A program made the position numbers and the translations under genes. From Andrena cerasifolii (lineage: Eukaryota; Arthropoda; Insecta; Hymenoptera; Andrenidae): 64,000 nucleotides of DNA. Positions 24,944 through 36,720 of the stretch are shown here, one piece after another. Each line of letters opens with the position of its first letter. Position 1 is the stretch's first letter. The notes beneath the pieces were generated by a model that saw nothing but the letters and a program-made list of their open reading frames with translations, did no database searches and had not been told where the DNA came from. The stretch covers positions 7,130,001 to 7,194,000 of the forward strand of contig NC_135124.1 of NCBI RefSeq assembly GCF_050908995.1. Reading direction: 5' to 3'.

Positions 24944-26876
24944 CTTCGCAAGAATAAGTGATAGTGTTTAATGAATTTTCTTTCAAACAAAACTTCGCCT
25001 TTGAGAAAAATGATCAACGACGCCAGATTGTAGCACAGGTTAGGAGATACCCTGTACGCTGTTAAAACCGTCGTCGCTAACAAATCTCGTCGCATCAGCA
25101 TCATTTCACAGCCATGTTATACGATTGGCGGTCGTTCGCGGAAACTCTTTCAGGATTTGCCCGTGTATTCGTTGTTTCCCAGGGAATCCTCGGCTTGCAG
25201 TTGTTCCGTACAAGCGCGACACGACCTACGAGCACGCTCGTTAATTGCTTGGAACTGCGGTAAGCTCGCCCCTCCAGCTCGTATGCTCATTAAACCCGCT
25301 GGCGATTCTGCGAGCGTAAACGAGGCGACAAGCCACGTGATAAACACCTGCGAATCGTCATGAATGACGATTACTCTGTCGTTGTCACTCAAGGGATGCC
25401 TATTCGTTGATGTCACAAGACCTCGTGCACATTCATCTTCGCGTGACCTGAAAAATGCTGCGACGTAGTCTAGTTGTTTTTAATCGAATTTCGGGGGCGT
25501 TTAAACTCGAGTGACTCTGAAGTACGTTGGTGACGTAAAGCTGGGTAATAGTGAGAAATATAAATTTTAATGAACATATGGATGCACAAAGCAATTGCTC
25601 TTGAGATGCTTGGGCTCCCAGTGAATAATATTTGCAGTGATTTCTTGCATCATTGATAATATATTATATATTATTCGTCCTGGACTTGCCTATTAGCTGT
25701 GTTGACACGATCACTGTTTCAGAATATCAAGCATTTTGTGATGCATCTTAAGCACAATTGGTTTTTGAAACCACTACTTGTTAGAATCTTTTATGCGTTT
25801 TCTTGAACAGTGTCTGTCTATAGTTGCGAAGAACGACCACCCTTCTCAGCAAATAAAATGATCAATTTAGATAAATTCGAACACCTCGAGTAAATAACGA
25901 ATGCGGATTCACATACATCATCCACCAAAGAGAATATCGTAAAGCATTATTTATTGATGTGGATCGTGCATTAAAACTTGATGGATTTAATTACATAAGG
26001 ATTTCCATCATTTCGAGGCGACGTTAATTGAATCAGACATTTATCTTAATTGAAATCTACACTGGGTACTTCAAACCCAATGATCTGCAAGCTTCGTGAT
26101 GGTCGTGCGCTTTATATTGTCTGCGAATATACCGTGCACTTTTATAAAATCGATGAATAAACCATCGCGATTTTGTGTCCCCAATTGTGGTGATCAAATT
26201 ATGTCCAGGAAGCTTACGACTGCGTTGTTTCGTGATCCATTGTGAAACAGACATATTAATAAATATTCATGAATTTGGCGAGACAGCATCATGAAACCAC
26301 GTGGCATGATTGGCTGCAGCCAATCATTATAAAATGTTGACACCGGCATCAAACCATCTGCCATTCTGGCCACTGTACACAGAGCGGAACGTTGCCCGAA
26401 TATTCTATTAAAATCGAAGCCGAATGGTTGAATAGCAACAATCTCGCGCTGGGATTAATTATGTTATCGTTTCGTTAGCCTCTAATTAAAGAGTCACGAG
26501 GCAGCGTATCGCGAGATACACGAGGACGAGCGCCCTTTTAAATTACGGAGCCTAGACGCGAAACCTCATTATAATTTTTCCATACCGCAAACGTGCGCGC
26601 ACATTCCTACCACCCTAATAATAAATTACTCGGAACGCAGTAGCTGATTAAACGGGGCGTAATAATTAAAATCGACGTATTGTTCAAACGCTGAATCGAA
26701 TAACGCTGAAAATATCCCAGCTTGAATAAAAGTGATATTTGTTTTTGATGTTACTATCAAATTCTCATAGTAATTTAAACATACGTTTCTTTCACGAGCA
26801 CAAGTTATCTACTTTGTATAGCGTAGTATAGACGAAACGAAATCAATAGCAGAGGTATTGTTACTCAAGTCTTGAA
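24944..26876. other. mixed stretch with unassigned minus-strand frames
   Basis: The minus strand at 24847-25104 and 25150-25416 stays open for 85 and 88 codons. The second contains a hydrophobic stretch (VFITWLVASFTLAES) followed by a polar tail with two cysteines (RSCRACTEQ), preceded by an AG acceptor-like TCGCAG. The plus strand is open in the same place. I cannot assign either. 25430-26876 is AT-rich and uninformative. Confidence 0.35.
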
Positions 26877-27219
26877 ATGACAGATGTCCATTTCGTGTGT
26901 GGCCGAGCGAAGGGGCGCAGTAGAGAAGCTCATCATCTGCGCGGACAAACTTTTGCGCACCAACAGTGTCCGGCCAAAGTTGTATGTACATCCATTCATA
27001 GGTATCTTGCAGAGAATGATCGTCAGAGACCAGTTGCTAATCTACCAGACCTCTGTGACCGCATTGTAGAGGCTTGTCACGCGATGGAGTACACCACGAA
27101 TTCCCGAACGTGTTCGATAATCGATGGGACGATACTGTGAAGCATGCCTCCTTGTTGAACGAGTTCTCCTCAAACACTTTCACCGATATGTAACTTTGGA
27201 AAGCTACAACTCGAGATAG
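26877..27219 (+). pseudogene. internally deleted DUF4817-family transposase relic
   Basis: An ATG at 26877 opens MTDVHFVCGRAKGRSREAHH, followed by QQCPAKVVCTSIHRYLAEN. This matches the pattern of the DUF4817 helix-turn-helix domain at the N-terminus of a transposase family common in Hymenoptera (start, Y/CGRA, REA..LY, CPAK..F.SIHR.L.E). Directly after it comes RPVANLPDLCDRIVEACHAM, a sequence expected close to the C-terminus of the DDE domain, so the whole catalytic middle is missing. The frame then shifts by +1 and continues IPERVR-stop-SMGRYCEACLLVE, then KHFHRYV, which corresponds to the usual RVR.SM.RRC.AC...G.HFEHL ending. One deletion, one frameshift and one nonsense codon make this a dead copy. 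The stop in the last frame is at 27217-27219. Confidence 0.72.
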
Positions 27220-27264
27220 GAGCATTCGCACACTTATCTTTATATAATATTTTTCAATAATATA

Positions 27265-27456
27265 CCGTAAAGTGGGGGAACATTGGCAGTTACTTAACAT
27301 AAATTAAAGAAGGAAAAGAACAACAATTTTATGCATTTTCGCACTTGTAGTACAATCACAAAAGATGCAATGTTATGATAGGGTACTTAAAGTGTTTATT
27401 TTTATATTATGTAACAAAATGTTCCAAAAACATGACAATGCTCCCTCAGTTTGCGG
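27265..27456. mobile_element. 192-bp TA-flanked MITE
   Basis: Left end CCGTAAAGTGGGGGAACATT and right end (minus strand) CCGCAAACTGAGGGAGCATT differ at four of 20 positions. TA flanks both sides (27263-27264 and 27457-27458). It lies between the DUF4817 relic and the hAT-like element, so three transposon relics are packed into 1.2 kb. The GGGGGAAC string recalls the GGGGAC ends of the element at 22221-23063, but relationship is not established. No coding capacity. Confidence 0.7.
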
Positions 27457-27475
27457 TAATGCATCGATCTTGAAG

Positions 27476-28100
27476 TAGGGTTTGTCGGTTTTTAAAATCC
27501 GGGTTTAAAAACCGTTTTTTTTTATATAAAATTATAAAATTCGAAAACCGGTTTTTAATTTTAAAAAATCAATTTTATATACTAGAATTAATATGTAAAA
27601 ATGAATTAAAAAGGTTAACATTTTAACTTGAAATCGCCTCGGACATAAGCATATTGTACTAGATAACAGGTTACTGTAAAACTAATATTCATGAGTTCAT
27701 ATTTTCGTTAAAAAAATATTAAATGATATAAAGATTTTTAATTTATATTTTGTACGGATTTTAGTTATTTTTTTTTTTCATTTCGTTTTGTATGCAGTGT
27801 ATTTTATTGTATTATATTTTCATAGTTCCATAAATATTAAATGAACTCAACAATTATACAGATTTTAGTTCTTTTTTTATTTATTTGGTTTCGTATAGAT
27901 ACAGCATATTTTATTTTGTTATATTCCTGCAATTCCATAAATATTACAAAAACTGAAATTTTTTAAAATTAGTACAGATATTTATTTTCTATTTTAATTA
28001 TATTTTTTGTGAAATTTGAAAACCGGTTTAACCGATTTTTTGGGGAATAGTGGAATTCGAAAATCGGATTTTTCAAAAGTCGGTTTTTGTATAAACCCTA
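27476..28100. mobile_element. hAT-like non-autonomous element (625 bp)
   Basis: The ends are TAGGGTTT (27476-27483) and AAACCCTA (28093-28100). The eight bases outside are TCTTGAAG on the left and TTTTGAGG on the right, agreeing at six of eight, as expected for a diverged 8-bp hAT target duplication. Sub-terminal sequence is rich in AAACCGG/CCGGTTT strings in both orientations (27495-27560 and 28015-28090). The middle is very AT-rich and contains a duplicated unit of about 104 bp (27751-27839 and 27855-27947). No transposase is present. Confidence 0.7.
27751..27947. repeat. diverged tandem duplication inside the hAT-like element
   Basis: The strings GATTTTAGTT and CCATAAATATTA recur at about 104-base spacing (for example 27757 and 27861), with TTTCGT and GCA.TATTTTATT between them. 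Two copies are clear, and a weak third start may follow at about 27970. Substitutions and small indels show it is old. Confidence 0.65.
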
Positions 28101-29648
28101 TTTTGAGGACGTCCTGTACCTACAAGAAACTTAAAGACCAGAAGTCTACTTAAAACTCTTGGCGATTGCTCGTGTGGTTCCAAAGAAGCAAAATCGAATG
28201 ACATACAAATTCCGCCGAGGAAGGATTAAAATATGCTTGAAGAATGGAACTACAAAAAGTGTATGAGTAAAACAGTGCCTATTGCTTCCCCGTGCCTCGG
28301 AAGTTGATATTCAACGCGTAACGAGCAAGATTAATATTGATTGCGTTAACACTGGCCCGTAGCTAATTAGGAAGCGCGTTAAAGTGATAAATGGTAGCAT
28401 CGTGATTCATTGTCAATGAGTACAATACCATTGAGAGCGGCGTGAAAACGACCAAGCCAGTCGCTTGGGGTTTACATTTCTTTTAACTGTGATATCGAAT
28501 TGAAATTCAGTCAGCATTGTGGGTTGGACTGAATTAATATCACTTATACCAATGCTGATTACATTATGCATAATTAAACAATCAAAGAACACAAAGACCC
28601 ACTATAATTCTCATAAGAATCTATCGAACCATTCGAGTACCTTAACAATTTTCTAGACTTTCAAATTGAGGAGTTGAAATGGCAAACGAGTGTCGAAAGT
28701 GAAAATTTTCAATATTTTCTTTTCAATCACAGAGCCGATGGCACTTATGATCTCAGCTCTATCTTGCGACAGCCCTAGACACTAAAATAATTTATTGCAG
28801 CACTAACATCGTTTACCACCGTATTCAGCACGTATCTTCAACTCCTCGATCGTTGAAACTCAAATGTTCAAACTCTTTCGAATTTTTTATCAACATTAAA
28901 AGCGATTCAAGAGATCTGATTTTCGTTAGACTCGTTTGGCCTTGCCTGCGACGGTTTGACACCGTTCCCACGGGTTGCACGAGCGATCAATGGGATCCAG
29001 CGATTTGCAAGGTGTACACGGAAAATCGCGACGGGGCGATCGCTGGAAGAGGGACGAACGACAACGTTATCTCTCGTAATTAAACGGTCTCGAGCTCGCT
29101 ATCGATCCTCGTTCGCAGAATTAACTCCGCGCGTACGTTCGTGTGCGTCTATAACGGGGGATTGGGCGCGCGGGTGTGCAAGCCTTTTTGTTCCCGTACG
29201 TGTGTATCGCCTCAATGCGCATCGCCGCCTTCGTTAACGAAATCTTGCTAACGAACAGTTTGCTGCCTAATCTTGTTTGAAAATATCGGAGCGGCGAGGA
29301 GGTGCGTTTCATTTCCTTCTTTTTTCTCCTTCTCGTGGACGGACCGTGGCATAAATTGACTCCCTTTTTTTGACCAGCAAATTGACCTGCCCGCCTGGCG
29401 AACTTGATTCGATTTCCCATCGGCTCCGTTCTGGGAAATATATTTCGTGAAAATAATTGATCACCCTTTTTGGAAGGCATCCGCTGCCTGACACGATCGG
29501 TTAAGGTTTTTTTTTTAAGCACAAGTGATATGTAAATTTTGTGTGTTTTTGGTTGTCATGGTTGTGAATTTAGTGAAGATTTTGAAATTATGAAATATGT
29601 ATGAGTAATTAGGTGGAGATTAGAGCTGGGTTAGGTGGTAGTTGGCGT
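28101..29648. other. non-coding stretch with GC-rich islet
   Basis: AT-rich up to about 28900, then a CpG-rich islet at 28930-29480 with many CGA/TCG words, where both strands are open (93 and 133 codons) in conflicting frames. No domain is recognised, so these are treated as compositional. The islet could be regulatory. Confidence 0.4.
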
Positions 29649-30159
29649 GTCCTTGTAGAAAACACTGTGTCAAAATAGGAAAAGAAAAAATTCATCGGAA
29701 AATGTTCTACGTGCCAATGGTACTACTATAGTATAGAATTTTAATGCAGTTTTAATGCAATTTCCCTTCGTAAATAAGTTGCAAATAGTGTTAAAAGATG
29801 GTACCGCTGGCACGGCTAACACCATTCCCGTAGAAAACAATGTAAGAGCCAATTAGCTAGGGACAAAGAGGATTGGCACTTACAGTGCTTGCAAATTTAA
29901 ATGAGTGGCATAATCAGTTTTCTCTACAACTAAGAGGTGGCACATACAGGGCTTTCTACAAATACAATTCTTTTTTTCACGAACTTCGACTACATTATTG
30001 CAAAAAATAGAAAATTTTGCGATGCGTTTGGGTTATTCTATACTTAAACATATTTAGCAATCAAAACAAATCAAATTCCGTAAATAATATAAAGTCAGGG
30101 TAGTTTCTTTTCACCTGAAAAATTTGATCTTTGGCACTTACAGTGTTTTCTATAAGGAC
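29649..30159. mobile_element. element built from five copies of a terminal motif
   Basis: The left end GTCCTTGTAGAAAACACTG (from 29649) pairs with the right end, minus strand, GTCCTTATAGAAAACACTG (to 30159): one mismatch in 19. Related copies of the motif (TTGGCAC-TACAGTG-TTTCTACAA) occur inside: minus orientation at about 29829-29853, plus orientation at about 29872-29895 and 29937-29962. A partial copy is at about 29704. No certain target duplication and no coding capacity are seen. Multiple sub-terminal repeats in both orientations are typical of transposase-binding sites in some DNA transposons; the family is not identified. Confidence 0.65.
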
Positions 30160-33100
30160 TCTACAGTTGTGAATTATTTCGAGGAGAATTTGATGTGAAG
30201 AAATATGAGAAATGTCTATGGTAGATATTAGTCAAATGAGTGTTGTTCGTACCAATGTAATCATTTGTCATTATACACTACAGTCGTTGAACACACTCAT
30301 TTTTCATTTTTCCCTTATCAGTTCGATAAATGACGGGCGATGGTCGTGACTCTGCAATTGAATTTAACCTCCTGACAGCAGATAGTGCCCGAAGGCGAAG
30401 ATAATCGAGCTGTGACTGGATCAAATTAATAGCAATGGCAGTACATACGTAACGCACCTGCAGAACCATGGGAATAACGCTGGCCTTGTGTAAGCTTCTC
30501 TAAATTATGCATCCGCGCATCAAAGTTTGCCTGCATACGCAGCGAGCACGCACGTGACCGTACATACCTGCAGCCGAACTATGTGCACGTGTTGCAAGTT
30601 CAAACATCGTTTCCTTGGACATCGCTAATAAATACTGCAACAATTGTCTTTGACACTATAAAGATACCTGCCTGGGATGTTTATCAAATTACCTTCAACT
30701 AAAAATCAACCTATCCAATTATCTTCTTCATGAATAATAATTGAAACTGCAGAAGTTATTTCTTTCTATCTGAATTTAAACACAAGTATCTTCAAAGAAG
30801 TAATCTCTACCCGTGCCCTTCTCAATCTAGTCATGCATTTTGTCGTCTACATTATTGGTCATAATGATCTGAACCAATCTAATTAACGAGGAAGATAAGA
30901 ATTATATCACCTATATTTATGTGATGCGTGTTTATTCATTTTTATTCTTCCCCGTTACTTTTTTAATATACACTGAAGGCAAGAACTGTGAATTCAATAA
31001 TACTGGTCCTATCATCAACTGTCAGGATACGACGACTCGAGGGAAGTCTACTTTTAACCATATAACAATCTTGAAATGAATTTTGAATGGATATTGCTTC
31101 AGTTTATACCGGTATGCTCCCAGGGTATTGGAAAACACATTCACCTTTGGGGAATAAAGTTATTAACTTAAAATATAATTATCCAACTGGGATGCAGTTA
31201 AGGTACATTCTCGTTTAAACAATTAATGAACGCTACCGTAGCTCCTGCAGTGTTCGCATCGCATGTTCCCGCACCTAAGACACAGTGTTATAGGTAATGA
31301 AAAGTTTCATAGTCATCCGCCTTACTCTGTCATGATACTGGCCGCGGGACAACCTCTAATGCTGCGTGATGGCATAAAAAATGTCGAGTTTACAGCAGAC
31401 GCGTCACCTTACACTCCATAGACATCTTAAGGATCCCACAAAGAACAGAAATTCCATGATAATATCTTCAACACTGTTATTATCCTTTCACGAAGGCTAC
31501 GCGAAGTAGGAGCTCTAAGAAATGTCTCACCTTTCCCCAGGCATGGACTGTATTTTCACCTTCAACCCTCTACACTCCTCGCGGAAGCAAAAACAAATGG
31601 TAAAAATATTCAATTACTAAAAATTACTGGCAGCCTTAACAGTCCACTACTGGCTTCCTGAAATATGGCGCGCACATTTCACCCCTGCATTTTCTTCTCC
31701 CACCTCGAGCTCCCTTTGCACCCCTTAGTCTACGTACTTAAGAATTCTACAGCCTTCCTTCAGCGAAGGATGAAAGAGAAATTTCTCTGTGCCTTTCAAA
31801 TATTACCTTTCTGTGATCTATATCTGACTCGAGAGCCCCTCCAGACTTCGAATATCAAACACTTGACGCGAACAAAAATGTCGCAGTGAATTGGATTCAG
31901 CGCGTGACAGGAATTGGATGTTTCATGGCATTCTCCGGCGTAGTATTCGAGACCGTGATATTCATATTGAATCAATATCCATTCATCGTTCTTCCGTTTC
32001 CAAGGGGTCGCGCGTAACGCGCATCGGAACATGTCACCGATCCTGCGAGCATGTGCACGCGACACAGCTGCCCGTGTACTATAATTACCAACTAATTATA
32101 CCCGTGCACCAACGCGTGATCCTGATTAACCGCATCGCGTAAACTTCGAGGGAGCCGGATTGGGAAATGCTCCGAAAAGTGGTCGGGGGGAGTCCTGCGG
32201 TAAGGCATACCGGTAATCTAATACCGAACAATCTGAGACTAATTCAATTTATATCGGTGAGCTCGGCAAACGTGAGATAAAGCTTATCGGAAAGCGAGCG
32301 ACGTTTATTACGTTTACGTGCGTTCCCCCGTTCCTCATGTCAGTGGCTGGAACAACCGATTACCTTAAAATATGCAATCAGTAGATGGTACCACATTTTT
32401 CACAGTGACGCACGGGTCTGGTAACTGAATCAAACGAGCTTTCACGCAGATCGGATGGAGTGTATGGGTTGCGGTGAAAATTCTTAATGCCAGAAAACTA
32501 TCAAGTTCGTCTGGGTATACTCAGAAAATTATTGAGAGGTAGTGTGTCTTGCAGAGGAAGGTATAGTGATTGATTATAACTTGAAACCCATTCAAATGGC
32601 GTGCAAAGTGATATCCTTGACTGCAGACCACTAAATATGTTCTTGGACACTAGAGGACCGCACTAAATTAGTAACAATCCTACGAAACCTTAGAGTATGT
32701 CCTTGGGTTTGTGAATTTTTGGGAAGACATAGAAGGGTTCTACTATCTTTGCTCACAGATACTTCTTTATCGGTATATCTCTGCAATGCGTGAGACTTTG
32801 AAAGTTGTGGTAGCACTTTCTTCAATTTTGCTAATGGTGGAATAAGAGTGTAGGGAATAAACTAAATTTTAGAAAGTCTAGGAATCCAATACCCTCCAGA
32901 AATCAGATTCCAGATTTTCAAATTTTCAGTTCTAGTCAAGGCTTCAGATCAACGAAATTAAACTATATCAATTAAATTACTAAATTTAATTAATTTTCCT
33001 TAAGTTTTCACTAACCTCCACTTCCATCGAGTAGATGTTTCTTTTTAATATAATCTAACCATCCTTGACAATTTAATATTTCTTTTCCAAACGAATATTT

Positions 33101-34778
33101 CCTGTTGAATTTAAACATTTTTTACGTTATTCGAACGCTGTGTGGTCTAAATACTGCATCATTCTAGTCTCTGTGTCATAGAACTTGCCTTGTACTATCA
33201 CGAGTACTCCAACTTCAGAAACCCATCGCAGCCTGTATAAAGAACTACTCAGTTCAGTTCTACTTATAGTTTAATATTAATCAGTGCAATCCCACCTCCA
33301 ATACAGCCCTACTTCAAGTTCTCGAAAATTTCTCTGACTCGTCAATCACAGACTAAATATTCCTAGCTATTTCCAGATTTAATGAGTCATTATCGCCAGC
33401 TTCTAACACTGACTTAACTCAGTCATGACTTTAAGCCGTTGTCAGTATGCAAGGGGTTAAGGAAAGAGGTTTGATAGAGTTCAGTTTGGGATCGCGGATG
33501 ATCCAGGCTTCATTCTACGTAATCCCTGAAATAAGGATTACCTATGAACCCAGGAGAGAAGATGCTGGTAACATCTTCTGATAAGGCGATTTATCTCAAA
33601 ATGACTGCCTCCGTAGCAAGGTCAGCTTTCAACAGTAAAGATCTTTATTACGTACAGCCTGACGATTAATCGCTTTCGTCGAATCACATACATTTCTCAT
33701 ATTTCTTAAATCACTGTTTACCTTTCCTTTTGTCGCGGTCTTAGCTGGGAACAGGTCGTTAGGAAAACAGGACTGTTTCGTAATCGAAGTTCAACAGCAG
33801 GCTCGTAGCTGCTATGAATCGCTCATTCAGGCTGGAAGTATAATCAATGTACTTGTTGCATAGTCGATACGGCCAAGATGCTTCTTTGGTTGGTCGTCAA
33901 GCAACAGAGGAAATGATTGATCGGTGCAAACACGTGCTTAATGGGTTTTAAAAAGACGTTTCCCTGTATCAGGGCATGTTGGAAGATGATGCCTCACTCG
34001 ATTACACGTGTTGCGCTCGAATATTGCATCCAGTGGTTTTAATATAAACACGGGCTCTATAAACCTCACACCCGATAATATAAACTCCATTTTATGTATA
34101 TTACAACGCGAGCAATCGGTGCAATTGGAAACAAATTTCTTAAATGACGCGTGTCCCATGTTTCCATTTAAATTGAATTTTATCCAATATGGGGTTTACG
34201 CGCACGCTTAATATCCTTTGGCTTCATCATTTCGCGCAATTATCACGCGTGGAATTCTCGGTTTCGGATACTCGTCGTTCTATTCTACAAATCTCGCGGA
34301 ATCTTTTGCAAGCCTCATTAATTTCCACGCACACGTAATTTCGTAGGTTTGCGGGATTAATCGATGCCAATTTCGTAACCAGATCTAGCGATGGATCGTA
34401 CATTAGGCACCAAAGTTCAGGCACTAAGCTCGTTCGTGCGAAACGGACATGCGAATTTATGCCTCGCACTTCTCCGGCTCATTGGCTCGCCTTGATTACC
34501 AGAACCACTCGGAGGATATTAAACTTTTCTGATCGTTTAATGGCATTGCTTCGCACCCTTTCGGATCATCCACTGTTCCCTCGATATAGTTTACTATATG
34601 CCTTTCGTAGCTTCATCAGTTCATAAAACTTGACTTTTAAAAGATACCTACGTAGTTGCATCGACAGCAAGGTTTCAATTGAAGACCTTGCAGCAAGAGG
34701 GGTGCAATTCCATTTCTGACAGTTTTTGAGTTATGACGTAATATTCGTAAAAAAATTACATCATTTGGCGTTAGTTTA
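30160..34778. other. non-coding stretch, no gene recognised
   Basis: Alternating AT-rich and CpG-containing patches (about 31660-32200 and 34230-34470 are the more GC-rich). Frames are 60-90 codons with overlaps on both strands and no domains. No repeat with defined ends was seen. Confidence 0.5.
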
Positions 34779-34975
34779 TACGCGACTGGACGCATCGTCA
34801 AGAATTTCAAAGTCGATTTTCTCGAAAATGAAGCGCAATATCAAAAAATTGTATTCCTTTTTCTCGACTTATTTACTTGTTATGAGTCGAAAAGAAAGAG
34901 TAACTTTTTCTCATATCGCGCTTCATTTTCGAGAAAATCGATTTTGAAATTCTTGTCGATGCGTCCAGTCACGTA
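34779..34975. repeat. long near-perfect hairpin, 58-bp core arms
   Basis: The arm at 34784-34841 is the reverse complement of 34913-34970 with three mismatches in 58 bases. Pairing extends outward to about 34779/34975 and, imperfectly, into the 71-base middle (CTCGACTT against GAGTCGAA). The core contains CGATTTTCTCGAAAATGAAG and its complement. Such a structure could be a fold-back MITE or a hairpin-RNA source. Both arms are nearly identical, implying recent origin or selection. No target duplication is evident. Confidence 0.9.
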
Positions 34976-35400
34976 CAGGAAAACCTAGCTTAATGAAAAT
35001 CACCGGCGATGTGGACGTAAGTGGAATTCGCCCCGTGTACTGTTCTGTGCAATAAGAACGCGCAACTACGTCCCACCTTATAAACAGCCTTTTTAGATGG
35101 CTCTCAAATGTGTTATCTTCTTATTATGATTGTCATATATATTTAAAAAAAAACTAAATAACTTACTGCAAAGCCTTGAACAACCATTAGTAAATAATAT
35201 TAACATTAAGTTCCTTCATGCTAAAGACTTAACCTCACGCACATAAGATTAAGTCTCGCCTAACGAACCAATACCCGAAATAGAAACTGCACCCCACTTT
35301 CCCAAACAATATCCCAGCCGACCAACTCCTAACACTACCCAAAGAAAACAATTCCGAGCAGTTTAATCAGTGACAGCATTGAATGCTCGAAAATCGAAAG
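34976..35400. other. AT-rich non-coding stretch
   Basis: Low-GC sequence with no frames of note; it leads into the CpG-rich block that begins near 35400. Confidence 0.5.
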
Positions 35401-35867
35401 GTTCCCGTTGGAATCCTAGCGCGGCAATCGGATCAGCCGTCCCTTCCCTCCCGCGGATATAGTTAGCCCTCTGCTATGGATACAATACGTCTCCACGCGC
35501 ATTCTGCACTCACCCGATCGGTGTACAATATTCAATAACAGAGCCAGATCCGCCAGGGAAGCGAAGTGCGCGAGGACGCACGGTGGAAATTCGAGCATCG
35601 AACCACCCCCCGCTGGAAGGCTCGCGTGCGTCATCGTCCAGGGGCGGGTGGACGTGTGTGAACGTACCTTAAAAGCGGCTGAATGGGTGCTGTATTTTCA
35701 CGTAAGAGCCGCGCCGCCACGGAGGGGATGGTGGCCTGGTTTCATTGAACCTGCACCGCGTACACCTCGACTGGCCGCAGCCCCTCGCCCCCGCCGGTGT
35801 TCGCAGTGCAGGGTGCACGGTGGTCGGTGGGGCGGCCGGGGTGAGGCTATGCATAGCCCGCGACGTC

Positions 35868-35905
35868 TATATATAGGTCGTCCTTTCTATAAATAGAACT
35901 CAGAC
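35868..35905 (+). promoter_or_regulatory. candidate core promoter: TATA plus initiator
   Basis: TATATATAG occupies 35868-35876, and TCAGAC (arthropod initiator-like TCAGT/TCA motif) is at 35900-35905. Counting from TATATAG at 35870, the A of the initiator (35902) is 32 bases downstream, the usual spacing. A second TATAAATA lies at 35888-35895. The site is inside the CpG island and faces the ORF at 36111. Confidence 0.4.
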
Positions 35906-36110
35906 CGCCCCCACCGACCGCGTCGGGGTGGGAAACACAGAGGGAACGCGAGCGGAGGGGGTAGCGAGAGCGTGGTGGCAGGGGTTGAGAGACCGTTCAC
36001 GGGGCAAGCGAGGGGAAGAGCGCGGCGGGAAGGGGGCGTCCGGGGGAAACGCGGAAAGAGACAAAGGGTGAAACAAGGGGGATGAAAGAGAACGGATAAG
36101 AAAGGAACGA

Positions 36111-36380
36111 ATGGATGGCAAATTTCCGGGCAAAGACGATGGCGATTCGAGGATGAAACGCTACGATGCCACGGTGACAGCTGGAGGTGCAGATTGTGAC
36201 GAGGCCACGAGGGCCCCCTGCGAGACTTTACAGCTAAATATACGGCCACCCCCCTCGCAACCAGCGGCAACCCTCCTTCCCTTGCTCGACAGTGGCCGGG
36301 CACCAGCGTGTTCCCTGTTCCCTCCACTGCGGATCGACTCCGCGCCGCAAAATACTTTTTACTCGCTCGCTGCGTATTAA
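36111..36380 (+). CDS. possible first coding exon downstream of the candidate promoter
   Basis: The first long frame after the candidate start site begins with ATG at 36111, preceded by a five-codon upstream ORF (36082). It opens MDGKFPGKDDGDSRMKRYDA and runs 89 codons to a stop; later residues become proline- and alanine-rich (IRPPPSQPAATLLPLL). The early part is acidic/basic and protein-like. A donor-like GGAG|GTGCAG near 36185 could end a short exon, leaving about 25 codons. I recognise no family. The opposite strand is also open here (to 36327), so the frame could be compositional. Confidence 0.22.
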   Translation: MDGKFPGKDDGDSRMKRYDATVTAGGADCDEATRAPCETLQLNIRPPPSQPAATLLPLLDSGRAPACSLFPPLRIDSAPQNTFYSLAAY

Positions 36381-36720
36381 TGGGCTACCTGGCGGGGCAC
36401 AGGGGCTGCCGGCCTCCCCCCTGTGTAGCCGCCCCTCCCCTGGCCGCGACGATACTCGCATTGGGTTTTTAGGCTTCGCTTTGTTTCCCGTGTTATTTTC
36501 GGGAGCACTTAGCTCTATCCGCGCGGCGCGCCGTTTGAGGCAGTCTCTTTTCGCGTGAATACACGTCGTCCTTTCAGTGATAATGGACCTCCTGAAAGGA
36601 ACTGTGCCGGGCGTTTGGTGCCGCGAAGGTTGCCCCAACTTCTCCCTCGGACTTTCCCGCCGGGAAAAAGGGAGGCGGCTACTTGCGTGACATTCTCGCG
36701 CTTTTCAGGGGAATCTTGAG

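Larger units (their letters stand above)
35400..36720. promoter_or_regulatory. strong GC/CpG island, candidate promoter region
   Basis: About 1.3 kb of GC-rich, CpG-rich DNA in an AT-rich neighbourhood; the most pronounced such block in the window. The centre (35900-36110) is strikingly purine-rich on the plus strand (GGAGGGGG, GGGAAGGGGG). Frames up to 146 codons open on both strands because stop codons are rare in such sequence. In insects with AT-rich genomes this composition marks promoters and first exons of regulatory genes. That is inference. Confidence 0.45.

Noticed and set aside
29121..29522. 133-codon minus-strand frame
   Set aside because: Basic low-complexity translation in a CpG islet with conflicting frames on the other strand.
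35887..36327. 146-codon minus-strand frame
   Set aside because: It is the complement of a purine-rich, GC-rich island; P/L/S-rich low-complexity translation.
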